Shown here: piece by piece, positions 33,513 to 42,963 of the stretch
How the letters are laid out: each line of letters opens with the position of its first letter
How positions within the stretch are numbered: the stretch's first letter is position 1
Assembly: GCA_022792175.1 (NCBI GenBank)
Contig: JAAWAN010000035.1
Location: 1 to 60,224 of the forward strand
Direction of reading: 5' to 3'
DNA: 60,224 nucleotides
DNA from: Provencibacterium sp.
Lineage (GTDB): Bacteria; Bacillota; Clostridia; Oscillospirales; Ruminococcaceae
Program-made: the position numbers and the translations under genes
The notes under the pieces: model-generated
What the model was told of the DNA's origin: nothing
Databases searched by the model: none
Seen by the model: the letters and a program-made list of their open reading frames with translations, nothing else

Positions 33513-33745
33513 AACCTGTTTCCTCCTGAAACACCTCTGTCAGCGAGGAAGCCTGTTTAAAGGCTTTCAGGCACCGACAGTGCAATATTTTTGTGCTTTT
33601 ATAGCGCTACTCAGTTGATGAAACCTACAGTTTTTTGTCCCATTAAATCATCAAAAATCAGTTGGCATAAATGAACGATTTATATCTGTAAAAATTCTAA
33701 AATTCATAGATTATAGCCAATAAATTAGCTTTCAAACAGCCGCAT

Positions 33746-34711
33746 TTATTCTGTAGGATTGATAACAAGCGTCTGCGCTCTGGCCTCGTTCTGAGTGGCC
33801 CATTGCATCATCTGGCAGATGCCCTCCCTTAAAGAAACGGCAGGCTTCCAATGCAGGCATTCTTTTATGTGCTCATAACTGCAGTAAATACCGAACTGAT
33901 CGCCGGGTGTGCTTCCCTCATACCGCACAGGAACAGGAGAAGGCAGATTTTTCTGAATTTCATTTATCAGCTCTTCCACAGTGGTTTTGATGTTGGTAGC
34001 CACATTATAAACGTTAAACGGCTCCGGCTCCTGCCCTTTTTCAGACAGGAGAAGCGCACGGACAACATCCTCAATATAGACAAAATCCCGGAAGCGTTCT
34101 TTGGGGCCCAGGACATGGATGGCATGATTGCGAATCGCCTGCGCCACAAAAATGCTGACCATGCCCTGCCGCATGTTATCCAGATTCTGTCCGGGTCCAT
34201 AGACATTGTTAAAGCGCAGCGCCGTACATTTGATGCCGAATTTCGTATAGATGCGCATATAGTTTTCACTGGCCATCTTCCCGACCGCATAAAAGGACTT
34301 GGGCTTGAGAGAGGATTGCTCAGTGATAGGGCAGGGGTTTTCGTCGCCATAGACAGACATGGAACTTGCATAGATAAACCTCGGGCACCCGGTTTTTCTG
34401 GCATAGTCGAGCAGAAGCAGGGTGGAAGCGGCGTTGGAGTTAAGGTCATATATCGGGTCTTCAAAGCTGATAATGCCGCCGCTTTGGCCGGCGATATGAT
34501 AAATGGCGTCAAACCGCTCGCTGTTCAGCTTTTGAAGAACAGCAGAATCAAAGGTGTTGCCGATGAGCTTATGGCACCCTTCCGGAATGTGCGCCTCTAT
34601 GCCGGTTGAGAGATTATCAATCGTGGTTACGGCATGCCCCGCTCCCAGCAGCTGTCTGGCCAGAGCTGAGCCGATAAAGCCGGCAGCTCCTGTTACTAAG
34701 TAATTACCCAT
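33746..34711 (-). CDS. NAD-dependent nucleotide-sugar epimerase/dehydratase
   Basis: 321 residues, extended SDR family. GNYLVTGAAGFIGS is the NAD-binding loop, IDNLSTG is typical of UDP-glucose 4-epimerase-like enzymes, and the catalytic YAVGK (Tyr-x3-Lys) is present, followed by RFNNVYGPGQ and RFRDFVYIEDVV. The substrate is probably a UDP-, GDP- or CDP-sugar; the exact reaction cannot be fixed. The start is ATG 34711, five bases after CGGAGGTT, overlapping the flippase gene end by 8 bp. The 233-bp spacer after it (33513-33745) is AT-rich with no gene. Confidence 0.88.
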   Translation of the reverse strand: MGNYLVTGAAGFIGSALARQLLGAGHAVTTIDNLSTGIEAHIPEGCHKLIGNTFDSAVLQKLNSERFDAIYHIAGQSGGIISFEDPIYDLNSNAASTLLLLDYARKTGCPRFIYASSMSVYGDENPCPITEQSSLKPKSFYAVGKMASENYMRIYTKFGIKCTALRFNNVYGPGQNLDNMRQGMVSIFVAQAIRNHAIHVLGPKERFRDFVYIEDVVRALLLSEKGQEPEPFNVYNVATNIKTTVEELINEIQKNLPSPVPVRYEGSTPGDQFGIYCSYEHIKECLHWKPAVSLREGICQMMQWATQNEARAQTLVINPTE

Positions 34712-35990
34712 TTTTAACCTCCGTTTCATTTTGACTCGGTGTATAAAATTTCTTCATGCTGCCGGCATATAAAATCAGCAGAATGAGGGCAAGCAGCGCC
34801 ATGGACAGGAAATATAAGAGAGCGGCCCCCCATATCCCTTCGTTTTTCACCAGAAGATTGGAAGCGGCCAGCGTCAGCGCGGTGGTGAGCAGATATCCGG
34901 AGAGGATGCGCACCTGCTGCCGGATAACGGTGAGTGTTTGGCACAAAAGATTGACCAGGGCGCATCCGCCGCCGCCGAGGATGATCAGCAGCAGCTCACC
35001 CTTGAGGTGGGAGATATCCACCCCATATACCCAGTTGAGAATGGGGATCCCCAGCAGCCAGGTCCCGGCCAGCGCAAGCAGCGTAACGCCGGTATCCATC
35101 CATACCAGCCGGCGGATTAAGCCGGAAAAGCGTTTTTTGTCGCCCGATACAAAGCAGACGGCCATCGTATTGAGCAAAGGCCGGAAAACAAAACCGCTGA
35201 ACATGTTGATAAGCATGGCGGGCATAAAGATAATGGCAAATTCCGCCTGCGCCTGGTCATTCATGTTTAAGTCAATGGCGATTTTGGGCGCGTTGGTGAG
35301 ATAAGCCCAGCTGGCCGCCGCAGCAAAGAGGGGAAGGCATTCCAGAAGAAGCCGGGAGACCGCCCGAATATCCGGCGACAGGGAAACGGGCTCATATTTT
35401 CTGGCCGGAAGAAAGGAAAAGAGCAGCAGGCCCGCGGCGGCAGCCAGCAGGGAAAAGAGCGAAGCGGCAGCGAGCGGCAGCCCGGCCAGAAGAGCGGCGA
35501 TAAAAACGGCGATAATCAGAAGGGTGCGCAGGAAAAGTGCCTGTGAAGCGCGGTCCAGGCGGTTGTGCTGCTGCATCATCCCTTCCAGAACATCCGCCAG
35601 CGCTTCGCAGAGCTTGACGCCGCAGAACAGGAGAAATACGGCGAGCTTCTCCCCCTCAAAGCGCATGAAAAAGGCATAGAGCAGGCAGCAGGCGGCCATT
35701 AACAGCGAGGTTATCAGCCGGGAGGAGTTATAGTGGGAAAACAGAAAACGCCGGTTAATATCGGTTGCCTGAAAGTTACGCATGCCGAAAAAGGCGGCTG
35801 TCTGCAGCATCTGCGAGGTGGAAAAGGCGATGGAAAAAACGCCTCCGCGTTCGGTTCCGCAGATACGCACGACCGCCAGCAGCATCAAAAAGGACATGCT
35901 GGCATAAGTGACGGTAGAAAGCATATTCCAGAAGAAAGCTCTGCGTATCTGCGCGGATTCTTCCGTGCTTTTGTATCCTTCGGTTTTCAT
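34704..35990 (-). CDS. Polysaccharide flippase-like membrane protein (Wzx/MOP type)
   Basis: 428 residues with about 12-14 membrane helices. The amphipathic start and first helices (AFFWNMLSTVTYASMSFLMLLAVVRICG) resemble MOP-superfamily O-antigen flippases that turn lipid-linked sugars across the membrane. Sequence motifs in this family are weak; the call rests on topology, length and its place among glycan genes. It starts directly at the end of the sialyltransferase-like gene. Its presence in one operon with an ABC exporter (wzm/wzt) is unusual and may mean two lipid-linked products. Confidence 0.82.
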   Translation of the reverse strand: MKTEGYKSTEESAQIRRAFFWNMLSTVTYASMSFLMLLAVVRICGTERGGVFSIAFSTSQMLQTAAFFGMRNFQATDINRRFLFSHYNSSRLITSLLMAACCLLYAFFMRFEGEKLAVFLLFCGVKLCEALADVLEGMMQQHNRLDRASQALFLRTLLIIAVFIAALLAGLPLAAASLFSLLAAAAGLLLFSFLPARKYEPVSLSPDIRAVSRLLLECLPLFAAAASWAYLTNAPKIAIDLNMNDQAQAEFAIIFMPAMLINMFSGFVFRPLLNTMAVCFVSGDKKRFSGLIRRLVWMDTGVTLLALAGTWLLGIPILNWVYGVDISHLKGELLLIILGGGGCALVNLLCQTLTVIRQQVRILSGYLLTTALTLAASNLLVKNEGIWGAALLYFLSMALLALILLILYAGSMKKFYTPSQNETEVKNG

Positions 35991-35991
35991 A

Positions 35992-37074
35992 TCAGCTGCG
36001 GTATCCTTTCAGGCTTTCCATCTGCTCAGGCGAGGTTCTGAAATCCTCTAAAATCAGAATGTCGGCGTTTATCCGGCGAAAGGCGTTGGCAGAGGATGAA
36101 AAGAGCGTACAGACCTTCCCGAGGTGCAACTGGCTGCTCAGCATTAAAATTTCTGAGGAGATCATCTTGTCTACGACTACGCAGCCGGGAAAATGCTTTG
36201 CATAGTCCACTTTATCTCTGGGATGGGGCTTGATAAGCACACCATGAGCAGAGGAGAAATATTTTTGAATGGTATCCCGGTAAAAGCGTATCTGCGCCTG
36301 CTCGCTGGAAACAAAGGAATCACCGGCCAGCGGATTTGTCAGCAGCAGATCATAAGTACGACTGTAGTCAACGCTCATACCGAAGGAATCCTCATAAACC
36401 CGGAATATGCGCTCCTTTTCCGCCTCGCTCAAGGCGGTGATGGCCTGGTCCGCATCCCATTCTACGATTTGTGCCCATTTAGGCGGCCTGCAAGAGAGGT
36501 TTTTGTTTTCGGATACTTCGATTTTTCTGCAGGCTTTAGAATAAGCATTGATGCCGCAGCAGATATGCAGCCTTTCCAGCAGCAAAAAGGTTTTGATTTT
36601 GAGAATTTCAGAGGGTGCTTTAATCTGCCAGACGTTTTTGGCATGCTGCATGGCGGTATAGGGAATATTATTTTTGTTCAGGTAGAACATGAGGGTGGAG
36701 AGCCGGTCACTGTAGAAAACCTCGTCATAGCCGGAGACGGCGACCGGGAGGGTAAGATTTTTTGCCTTTCCCTGACAGCACATGACCACCCAGAAGGCAT
36801 GCAGCAGGCTCCAAATTCCCCTGAAAAAGGAGCGGCCCTTAATCTGCTTAAAATTGTAGTACATCACCTTGCACAGTCTTGTGCGGTAGAGCTCATCGTC
36901 AAAATAGTAGACATTTTGAAAGATTCCGGAACGCCTCAGCGCTTCCAGCATCTGCCCCAGCTCCGGGAAGGAGTCGGCCAAAAGCAGATCGCTTTGGTTT
37001 TTATGGTCGGCAGAGGCTTTGATAAGCGCCTCATAAAGCGGATAGGGATAATCACAGATGTAGAGTTTTTTCAT
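35992..37074 (-). CDS. GT52/polysialyltransferase-like glycosyltransferase
   Basis: 360 residues, soluble. The tell-tale part is VLIKPHPRDKVDYAKHFPGCVVVDKMISSEILML near residues 285-320: a KPHPR motif followed by a D-Y and a 'P-x-E-x-L' type segment, as in bacterial sialyltransferases of GT52 and GT38. A conserved TLFSSSAN stretch follows, equivalent to the S-S/S-T motif of these enzymes. It would use a CMP-sugar, which agrees with the two cytidylyltransferase genes in the same operon. The exact family within this superfamily is uncertain. Confidence 0.72.
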   Translation of the reverse strand: MKKLYICDYPYPLYEALIKASADHKNQSDLLLADSFPELGQMLEALRRSGIFQNVYYFDDELYRTRLCKVMYYNFKQIKGRSFFRGIWSLLHAFWVVMCCQGKAKNLTLPVAVSGYDEVFYSDRLSTLMFYLNKNNIPYTAMQHAKNVWQIKAPSEILKIKTFLLLERLHICCGINAYSKACRKIEVSENKNLSCRPPKWAQIVEWDADQAITALSEAEKERIFRVYEDSFGMSVDYSRTYDLLLTNPLAGDSFVSSEQAQIRFYRDTIQKYFSSAHGVLIKPHPRDKVDYAKHFPGCVVVDKMISSEILMLSSQLHLGKVCTLFSSSANAFRRINADILILEDFRTSPEQMESLKGYRS

Positions 37075-37132
37075 GTGGACACCTATATCCTATATAAAAA
37101 GATTTAATGGTTGTCACATCGGAATTCACCGG

Positions 37133-39301
37133 CTATATCGACTTTTCCAAACAATAGATGGTAATTTTCTGAATGGAAATTTCTTCATCAGCTTGGTTGA
37201 TGATGCGAAATTCCAGCTCGCTTGCATACTCTTCCAGAGAGAATTCATAGATGATTTTATCTTCCTGGTGTACGAGTGTATCTGTTTCAAAGAGCTGACC
37301 ATTGTAAACGTCATACTGTGCATGCTGCAGATTTTCTCCGGAAATTTCAACCCGATAACTGCCTGCCGCCATTCTTGCATAGGGCCCGTATAAAATGGCG
37401 TTTCTCTTTGTTAAGCGCATGGACTGTCCCTCTATCTGGCCTCCCTGCGCTTTCATCTCGGCTCCGTTGATGGTTATTCCGGTTTCGGCTGTAACAGGGA
37501 ATAATTTTTCTCCCATTCTTGCCTCTATTTCCTTTTTAACCGCTTCACCCTTTGCATAGATGGTGATAGGACCGACAACAGAGCCGTTTCGGGTTAAAAG
37601 ATAGGAATCGGGCTCAGAAGGAAAAAACAGTTCATAATAAAGAGTAAGAGCATTCTCATAGGGCTCCTGCATGTCTGCAGTGCGAAAATGATGTTCGGGA
37701 AGATTAAATTGGAAAAAGGGTGCTAAATCCCTATAGGTATGATAAATATCTATATCTGTACTGACAGAGTTTTCAATAAGCTGATAGTTTCCGTTAAAGG
37801 TGTTATGATACCAGGCCTGGCCGGATGCGATATACTTTAATGTAAATCCGAAAAGCAAAACAAAGCTGAGAGGGTAAGCAAGATATTTGACAAACGCCTT
37901 CCAGAACTGATTGAGCAGCAAAAATAAGGTAACAAAGATGCAGGCGGCAGCCGCCAGGAGCAGGATGGATTTCGGAGAAGTTTTGCTTTCTCTCAGAATT
38001 TGAAAAAACGGAATATTGGCGAAAGAGCAATCCATCTCATAAGAGCTCAGTCCTCTGAACATCGGTTTAAATATGAATATTGCAAACAGGGCGGTAAAAA
38101 AAAGCATGACAGAAAGGACACTGAAAATAGTTCGATAGGAATATTTTTTATCCATCAGAAATTTGATGCCCAGCAGGATAAAAGGTCCATAAAAATTTAT
38201 GCTGTAACGGGCATGCAGGTAAAACTGCTGCCTCACAATATCGCCGGATAAAAAGGAAGCGATGGTATAAAGACTCATCATATAAGAAAAGGCTGCAGAT
38301 ATAAAGAGGATAAGGTTTAAAGCGTCTGCATTAGAAACAGAGGAAAAACGATTTTTAGCAGCACGCCGGATGCTTTGCAGAATGGATATGATTGCGAGAA
38401 GGCCGAGCCCAAAGGTCGACCAGAAAAGATAGGAAAACTGACCGACAAACGTATAGAAAAGATTCTGCCAGAAAAACGGCATGACAATATATTGGACGAT
38501 GGCGCTGATGCCTGCGCTTAAATTGCCGGAGGCCTGCCCATATAAATGGCTAACCAGATATTGATCCACGCAGGCTATTAAAAGGAAAGAGGGAATGAGC
38601 GAGGAAAAATAGGATATCAGATGGACGGAATTTTTTCGGATAAAGGCCAGAAAGACCGCACACACTGAAAAGCCGACGACGAGCGCAATAAACCTTCCGT
38701 GTGAAGCATAGCCGAAGGATACAGCCAGTCCGAAAAGTGCGCTGTACTTTATTCGGGAAGTCCTCTCCTGCTGAATAAAGGAGATTGCACAAAGATAGAT
38801 ACATACCCATGTCATGAGTGCCACCAGCGCCTCATTCCAGGCGAATTTGGACATGGAAAGAAGGTCAAGACACAGTACGGCCGTGAGAGCGGCAACATAG
38901 GCCTCCCGAACCCGGCAATTCCAAAATTTCCTGCACAGTTTATAGGCGATAGGGAAAATTAAAGTAATTTCGATACTGTTAACAACCAGAAAACTCCGAT
39001 AAAGAAAAAGAGGGCGGCTTTTGAATATCCAAAAGAGCGGTGTATAAATCAGTCCCTGTCCAAAGGAAGAAATGGTGCGCAGCGTATCCTGCCAGTTACC
39101 TGTTCCGGAGAAAAAGGCGGCCGTAGAAATCACATTATAAGAGTCGGGAAGATTTTGCAAAGGATAGTAGCAGTTTAGTCCGATAAGATTCATCAGAAAG
39201 TAGGCCAGAGAGCTCACTGTCAGCAGCAGCTTTTCTGAAAGCAGGGGATTAGATAGCCATTTATTTTTAACCGATAAATATAGGACGTTTTGTTTGTTCA
39301 T
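37133..39301 (-). CDS. Large multi-helix membrane protein with extracytoplasmic C-terminal domain
   Basis: About 722 residues. Roughly eleven to twelve membrane helices fill the first 500 residues, then a soluble domain of ~200 residues that ends in a beta-sandwich-like stretch (YRVEISGENLQHAQYDVYNGQLF...). The layout recalls GT-C fold glycosyltransferases that use polyprenyl-phosphate sugars outside the membrane, but I recognise no motif such as the DD/DE of GT39 with certainty. ATG 39301 has GAGGT seven bases upstream. Codon use and AT content are higher than in the neighbours, which hints at separate acquisition. Confidence 0.6.
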   Translation of the reverse strand: MNKQNVLYLSVKNKWLSNPLLSEKLLLTVSSLAYFLMNLIGLNCYYPLQNLPDSYNVISTAAFFSGTGNWQDTLRTISSFGQGLIYTPLFWIFKSRPLFLYRSFLVVNSIEITLIFPIAYKLCRKFWNCRVREAYVAALTAVLCLDLLSMSKFAWNEALVALMTWVCIYLCAISFIQQERTSRIKYSALFGLAVSFGYASHGRFIALVVGFSVCAVFLAFIRKNSVHLISYFSSLIPSFLLIACVDQYLVSHLYGQASGNLSAGISAIVQYIVMPFFWQNLFYTFVGQFSYLFWSTFGLGLLAIISILQSIRRAAKNRFSSVSNADALNLILFISAAFSYMMSLYTIASFLSGDIVRQQFYLHARYSINFYGPFILLGIKFLMDKKYSYRTIFSVLSVMLFFTALFAIFIFKPMFRGLSSYEMDCSFANIPFFQILRESKTSPKSILLLAAAACIFVTLFLLLNQFWKAFVKYLAYPLSFVLLFGFTLKYIASGQAWYHNTFNGNYQLIENSVSTDIDIYHTYRDLAPFFQFNLPEHHFRTADMQEPYENALTLYYELFFPSEPDSYLLTRNGSVVGPITIYAKGEAVKKEIEARMGEKLFPVTAETGITINGAEMKAQGGQIEGQSMRLTKRNAILYGPYARMAAGSYRVEISGENLQHAQYDVYNGQLFETDTLVHQEDKIIYEFSLEEYASELEFRIINQADEEISIQKITIYCLEKSI

Positions 39302-39306
39302 AGGTA

Positions 39307-40377
39307 CTACCTCATTGACAGATATGGGAGAAGCTGCTTCCAAAATGCAGCTTCAATTTTTTCATGGCTGAAATGCTGAAGCCGTTTTTTCTGAAAAGCA
39401 CATATTTTTTGCTGCAGCCCTTTGTCTGATAAAATGGCTTTCATCGCCGCCGCCACGAAATCAAAGCGCTTCTCGTTAAAGATAATCCCGCTGTCCCCCA
39501 GAGTCCCGGGGATAGCTGTGCTGTTATAGGCCAGAATCGGAACATCCAGTGCCATGCACTCTAAAAGCGGCACACAGAAGCCCTCGTGCTCGCTCATGCA
39601 CAAAAACAGGTCGGCCGCGTGATAGCAGGCCAGCATCTCCTCAAAGGAGGTGTGTCCGGTAAAGATGACATCTTTTGTGCCCAGACGTTCTGCCAGCGCG
39701 CGCAGCGCGTCCGCATAGCGCGTTACCCGGTCGGAGCCGACCAGAAGCAGGCGGCAGTCGGGATTCAGGTTTTTCTGATAATAGTCGAAGGCGAGCAGTG
39801 CATCCTCCTGCCGTTTGTTCGGCGCGAGGCGGCCTACAAAGAGGATGTTCTTTTTCCCATCTGAATAGCGCTGCAGCGTCTTCTCATCGGGCTGCTGCCG
39901 GTAGCTTTCAAAATCCAGCAGGATGGGCAGAACGCTCACATTCCGGTAGTTCAGCTTTTTCAGCTCCTGCGCGTTAAAGTCCGAATCGGCAAAGGCGAAA
40001 TCCACCCTGCCGGCGAGTGTTTGCAGGGTACTGCGGCCATACCGCGTTTCTTCGGCAATATGGGGGTGATAATCCGCAAAATATTCGGGCGGGGTGATAT
40101 TGTGGTATATAAGCCCCTTTTTGCAGGGCAGGCCGCCAAACCACTCGCTCATCTCGGTTCCGATGGAGAGATGGTATAAGACCAGATCGTCCTCCCGCAA
40201 ATCGCCCGGAAGCAGATCGGCCTTGCGGATGGTTTGGGGGAGCCGCCTGTCCTTAAAATATTTTGCATAGATGGCGCTCTCCATGCCGTGCTCTTTCATC
40301 AGCCGGTCGAGAGCGAGCGCATCGCTGCTGATGGCATCGCCATAGCCCAAATCCTTGAGAAGCTGAAAAACCCTCAA
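39307..40377 (-). CDS. GT4 family glycosyltransferase
   Basis: 356 residues, GT-B fold. Donor-site marks are ILFVGRLAPNKRQEDALLAF, KDVIFTGHTSFEEMLACYHAADLFLCMSEHEGFCVPLLECMALDVPILAYNSTAIPGTLGDSGIIF. The E-x7-E motif (EHEGFCVPLLE) is intact. The start is TTG 40377 with GGAGG about ten bases upstream. The protein is a clear paralogue of the product at 42956-44014 (same 'F-Q-x-L-x-x-L-x-x-G-D-x-x-S-x-D' opening), so the two probably add related sugars. Confidence 0.92.
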   Translation of the reverse strand: MRVFQLLKDLGYGDAISSDALALDRLMKEHGMESAIYAKYFKDRRLPQTIRKADLLPGDLREDDLVLYHLSIGTEMSEWFGGLPCKKGLIYHNITPPEYFADYHPHIAEETRYGRSTLQTLAGRVDFAFADSDFNAQELKKLNYRNVSVLPILLDFESYRQQPDEKTLQRYSDGKKNILFVGRLAPNKRQEDALLAFDYYQKNLNPDCRLLLVGSDRVTRYADALRALAERLGTKDVIFTGHTSFEEMLACYHAADLFLCMSEHEGFCVPLLECMALDVPILAYNSTAIPGTLGDSGIIFNEKRFDFVAAAMKAILSDKGLQQKICAFQKKRLQHFSHEKIEAAFWKQLLPYLSMR

Positions 40378-40766
40378 TGTTTCTGTTCCTCCTCCAGCTG
40401 CGCTATCCGTTTTTCCAGTATCTCCACCGTTTCTGTAAGCGCCTGATTCAGGCGGTTCTGGTCGCGGATGATGGGCTCAATATAAAAGCTAATCAGCTTG
40501 CGCACCGCCTTGCGGATAAACCAGCGCACCCGCTGCTGCGGCTCGCCATAGGGGATGACCGGGCGCACGGTGCGCACCTGCGAGAGCAGCCGCAGCTGAC
40601 CGAGCTGCTCCGCTATGGTGCCTGCGGGCGCTGCCGGAGCGGTTCGCCTGTGAAACTCTTCGGAGAGGGCCGTCCAGCGGGCGGCATCCGGCAGAGGGGC
40701 GGTCTCCTGCAGCTTTTCGGACAGCAGAGTGGCGGCAGGGCTGTTTTGGAGGATAAAGTTATTCAT
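40374..40766 (-). CDS. Small protein with helical RKLI/coiled-coil module
   Basis: 130 residues, no membrane helix. The middle (PQQRVRWFIRKAVRKLISFYIEPIIRDQNRLNQALTETVEILEKRIAQLE) is an amphipathic basic helix followed by a short coiled coil. The same module (TRLYWVKRVINKLMR...RYQEIFNGAV) occurs near residues 103-130 of the FkbM protein at 44011-45567. The shared part may dock glycan enzymes at the membrane or to one another. Overlaps both neighbours by a few bases, so it is translationally coupled. Function unknown. Confidence 0.6.
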   Translation of the reverse strand: MNNFILQNSPAATLLSEKLQETAPLPDAARWTALSEEFHRRTAPAAPAGTIAEQLGQLRLLSQVRTVRPVIPYGEPQQRVRWFIRKAVRKLISFYIEPIIRDQNRLNQALTETVEILEKRIAQLEEEQKH

Positions 40767-42963
40767 GAATCTCAGCCTCTTGTTCTTTTGGGCGGATATA
40801 TTGGCGGTAAACCTGCAGGGTATTGCGAATCATTACCTCATTGGAGAAATGCTTCTGAAAGCGCTGAAGAGCGTTTTCCCCCATCTGCCTGCGTAAGGCG
40901 GTATCCTCTATCAGCGTTTTCATCCGCTGATAGAACTCTTCTGCATTTTCCACTTCGATAGCGAAGCCGGTTTTCCCGTCCTCAATAATTTCCTGCATGC
41001 CGCCGATTCTGCAGCCGATGGCCGGCTTTCCCGCGCTCATCGCTTCAATCAGGATGATGCCGAACGATTCATACAGCGAGGGGGCGACGAAGATATCGCA
41101 GTCCCGGAATTCCTGGTCTTTGACGGTGTTGTCCGCCTGCCCCAGGAATTTGACCCGCTGCGCCCAGCTTTCCCTTCCACAGGTCCGGCGGAAGTGTTCC
41201 AGATAGGTGCAGCCGAGCGTTTCATCGCGAATATCGGCGTTGCCGATGAAGCGAAATTCCAGCTCAGGATGCTCCTGCATCAGCCGGGGCATGGCTTCAA
41301 AAATGGTGTGGATACCCTTGCGCCGTTCCAGCCGCCCCACAAACAGAACGCGGATCGTTTTATCGCCCTGCTGCCGGGTGGAGATACAGGTATTTTCATC
41401 TACGCCCAGATAGACTCTGTCCGTCTGCAGGCGGTTAAAATCCACCTGATAGAGCTCATGAATGGTCTCCCTGATATGATCGCTGATGGCGATGATGCCT
41501 GCGGCATCCAGCAGCATCTGCCGCTCAAAATCGGAGAAAAGGCGCAGGTCGTCGGTTATCTCCCAGTGCTGCGTTTCGCAGACCTTGAGCAGGGGAGTCT
41601 GCAGGCGCACGAGCAGCGGCAGCCTGCCCTTCATCGCCCGGGCGGCGACAGCGCCCTCATAGTTCCAGAGCACGCTTTCCGCGATATCCACCCCATACCG
41701 CTCATGAATTTTTTCCAGCCGCTGGTAGACCTGATAGGAATAGCTGAGGTTTTCACAGGTGGTGGGATATGCTTCCAGCTCGGGACAGGAGAGAAGCCGC
41801 TGCGGTTTGATGCTGTGAAAGCTGATGCCCTCCTGCATCCAGTCCATATCGTTTTCCCCGCCCGTGAGAATGTGGACGAGATGCCCCTGCCGGGCGAAGC
41901 CTCTGGCCAGCTCTATCGTATATTTCGCTGTTCCGCCGATGGCCGAATTCATATCATCGCGGCAGATGAGGCAGATGCTGAGCGCGCCGGTCTGCGGATT
42001 CGCCTGGTAGCGCTGAAAGGGCGTTTTCAAATCCAGGTCATATTTGAGCTGGCGCTCCAGATGGTAGCCATCCTCTGTGCCTCTGGCGAAGGCCTCTTTA
42101 CAGGTTTCGGTGTAGGCGCGGCACTCCTCGCGCGTAATCTTCTTTTCCTGGCTCCAGACTTTGTAGTTTTTTAAAAAGAACTGTTTGAGCTGCTCGAGCT
42201 TTGCAGTGCGCTCGCTTTCGCTCGCCTTTCCCTCCGAGTTTTTAACAGCAAAGTAGGCCTTGTTTTTTGTTATGGGATACCAGTTGAGATGGCACCCGTC
42301 AAAGGTATCCCTGCGGATATGGCTTTTCGCATATTCATGATGGATATAGGCGCGTTTATGGTTTCGGATCTTGTAGCCGGCGCGCACGACGCGCAGGCAC
42401 ATATCCGCCTCATCCTGAAAATAGTCATAGTACTCATCAAACCCGCCGGTTTCAAGCAGCGCTTTGCGCAAAAAGGTGCAGTTGGTCCCGAGCATCATGT
42501 TATAGCGGTCCCCATCCGGGTCGTTAAAGTCGGCATCCAGACAGTGGACATCTGCATCGCCCCAGATATCCACATAGCCGTTTTCAAACTGAAAGTGGTC
42601 GTCTCCTGGACCGAAGACCATTCCGCCCGCGCCGCCGACGGCAGGGTCCTCATACATGGAAACGATATCGTCCAGCCACATTTTATCGGGAATGGCGTCG
42701 TCATCAATAAAGGCGATGATTTCGCCGCTGGAAAGCGCAATGCCGATGTTGCGGGAGACAGAGAGGTTCTGCCGGCTGTTTTCTCCGATTTTTATGGTGT
42801 CCCGATACATCTCCAGCACCTGCCCGGTGTGGTCGGTGGAGGGACCGTTCACCACCACCACCTCAAAGTTGCGGTAGTGCAGTTTGCGCAGGCTATGGAG
42901 GGTGCGCTGCAAAAAGGGCGCGCGGTTATAAGTACAGATGACGATGGACACCGTTTTACTCAT
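40759..42963 (-). CDS. Bifunctional GT2-GT4 glycosyltransferase
   Basis: 734 residues. Residues 1-240 are a GT2 domain: VSIVICTYNRAPFLQRTLHSL, VNGPSTDHT, the FIDDDAIP metal motif and a later ED-type acceptor region. Residues ~325-730 are a GT4 domain: ICRDDMNSAIGGTAKYTIELARGFARQGH, VLFVGRLERRKGIHTIFEAM and the ESFGIILIEAMSAGKPAIG donor motif. Two catalytic domains in one chain often build an alternating repeat unit. ATG 42963 follows GGAGG and overlaps the upstream gene by 8 bp. Confidence 0.93.
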   Translation of the reverse strand: MSKTVSIVICTYNRAPFLQRTLHSLRKLHYRNFEVVVVNGPSTDHTGQVLEMYRDTIKIGENSRQNLSVSRNIGIALSSGEIIAFIDDDAIPDKMWLDDIVSMYEDPAVGGAGGMVFGPGDDHFQFENGYVDIWGDADVHCLDADFNDPDGDRYNMMLGTNCTFLRKALLETGGFDEYYDYFQDEADMCLRVVRAGYKIRNHKRAYIHHEYAKSHIRRDTFDGCHLNWYPITKNKAYFAVKNSEGKASESERTAKLEQLKQFFLKNYKVWSQEKKITREECRAYTETCKEAFARGTEDGYHLERQLKYDLDLKTPFQRYQANPQTGALSICLICRDDMNSAIGGTAKYTIELARGFARQGHLVHILTGGENDMDWMQEGISFHSIKPQRLLSCPELEAYPTTCENLSYSYQVYQRLEKIHERYGVDIAESVLWNYEGAVAARAMKGRLPLLVRLQTPLLKVCETQHWEITDDLRLFSDFERQMLLDAAGIIAISDHIRETIHELYQVDFNRLQTDRVYLGVDENTCISTRQQGDKTIRVLFVGRLERRKGIHTIFEAMPRLMQEHPELEFRFIGNADIRDETLGCTYLEHFRRTCGRESWAQRVKFLGQADNTVKDQEFRDCDIFVAPSLYESFGIILIEAMSAGKPAIGCRIGGMQEIIEDGKTGFAIEVENAEEFYQRMKTLIEDTALRRQMGENALQRFQKHFSNEVMIRNTLQVYRQYIRPKEQEAEIHE

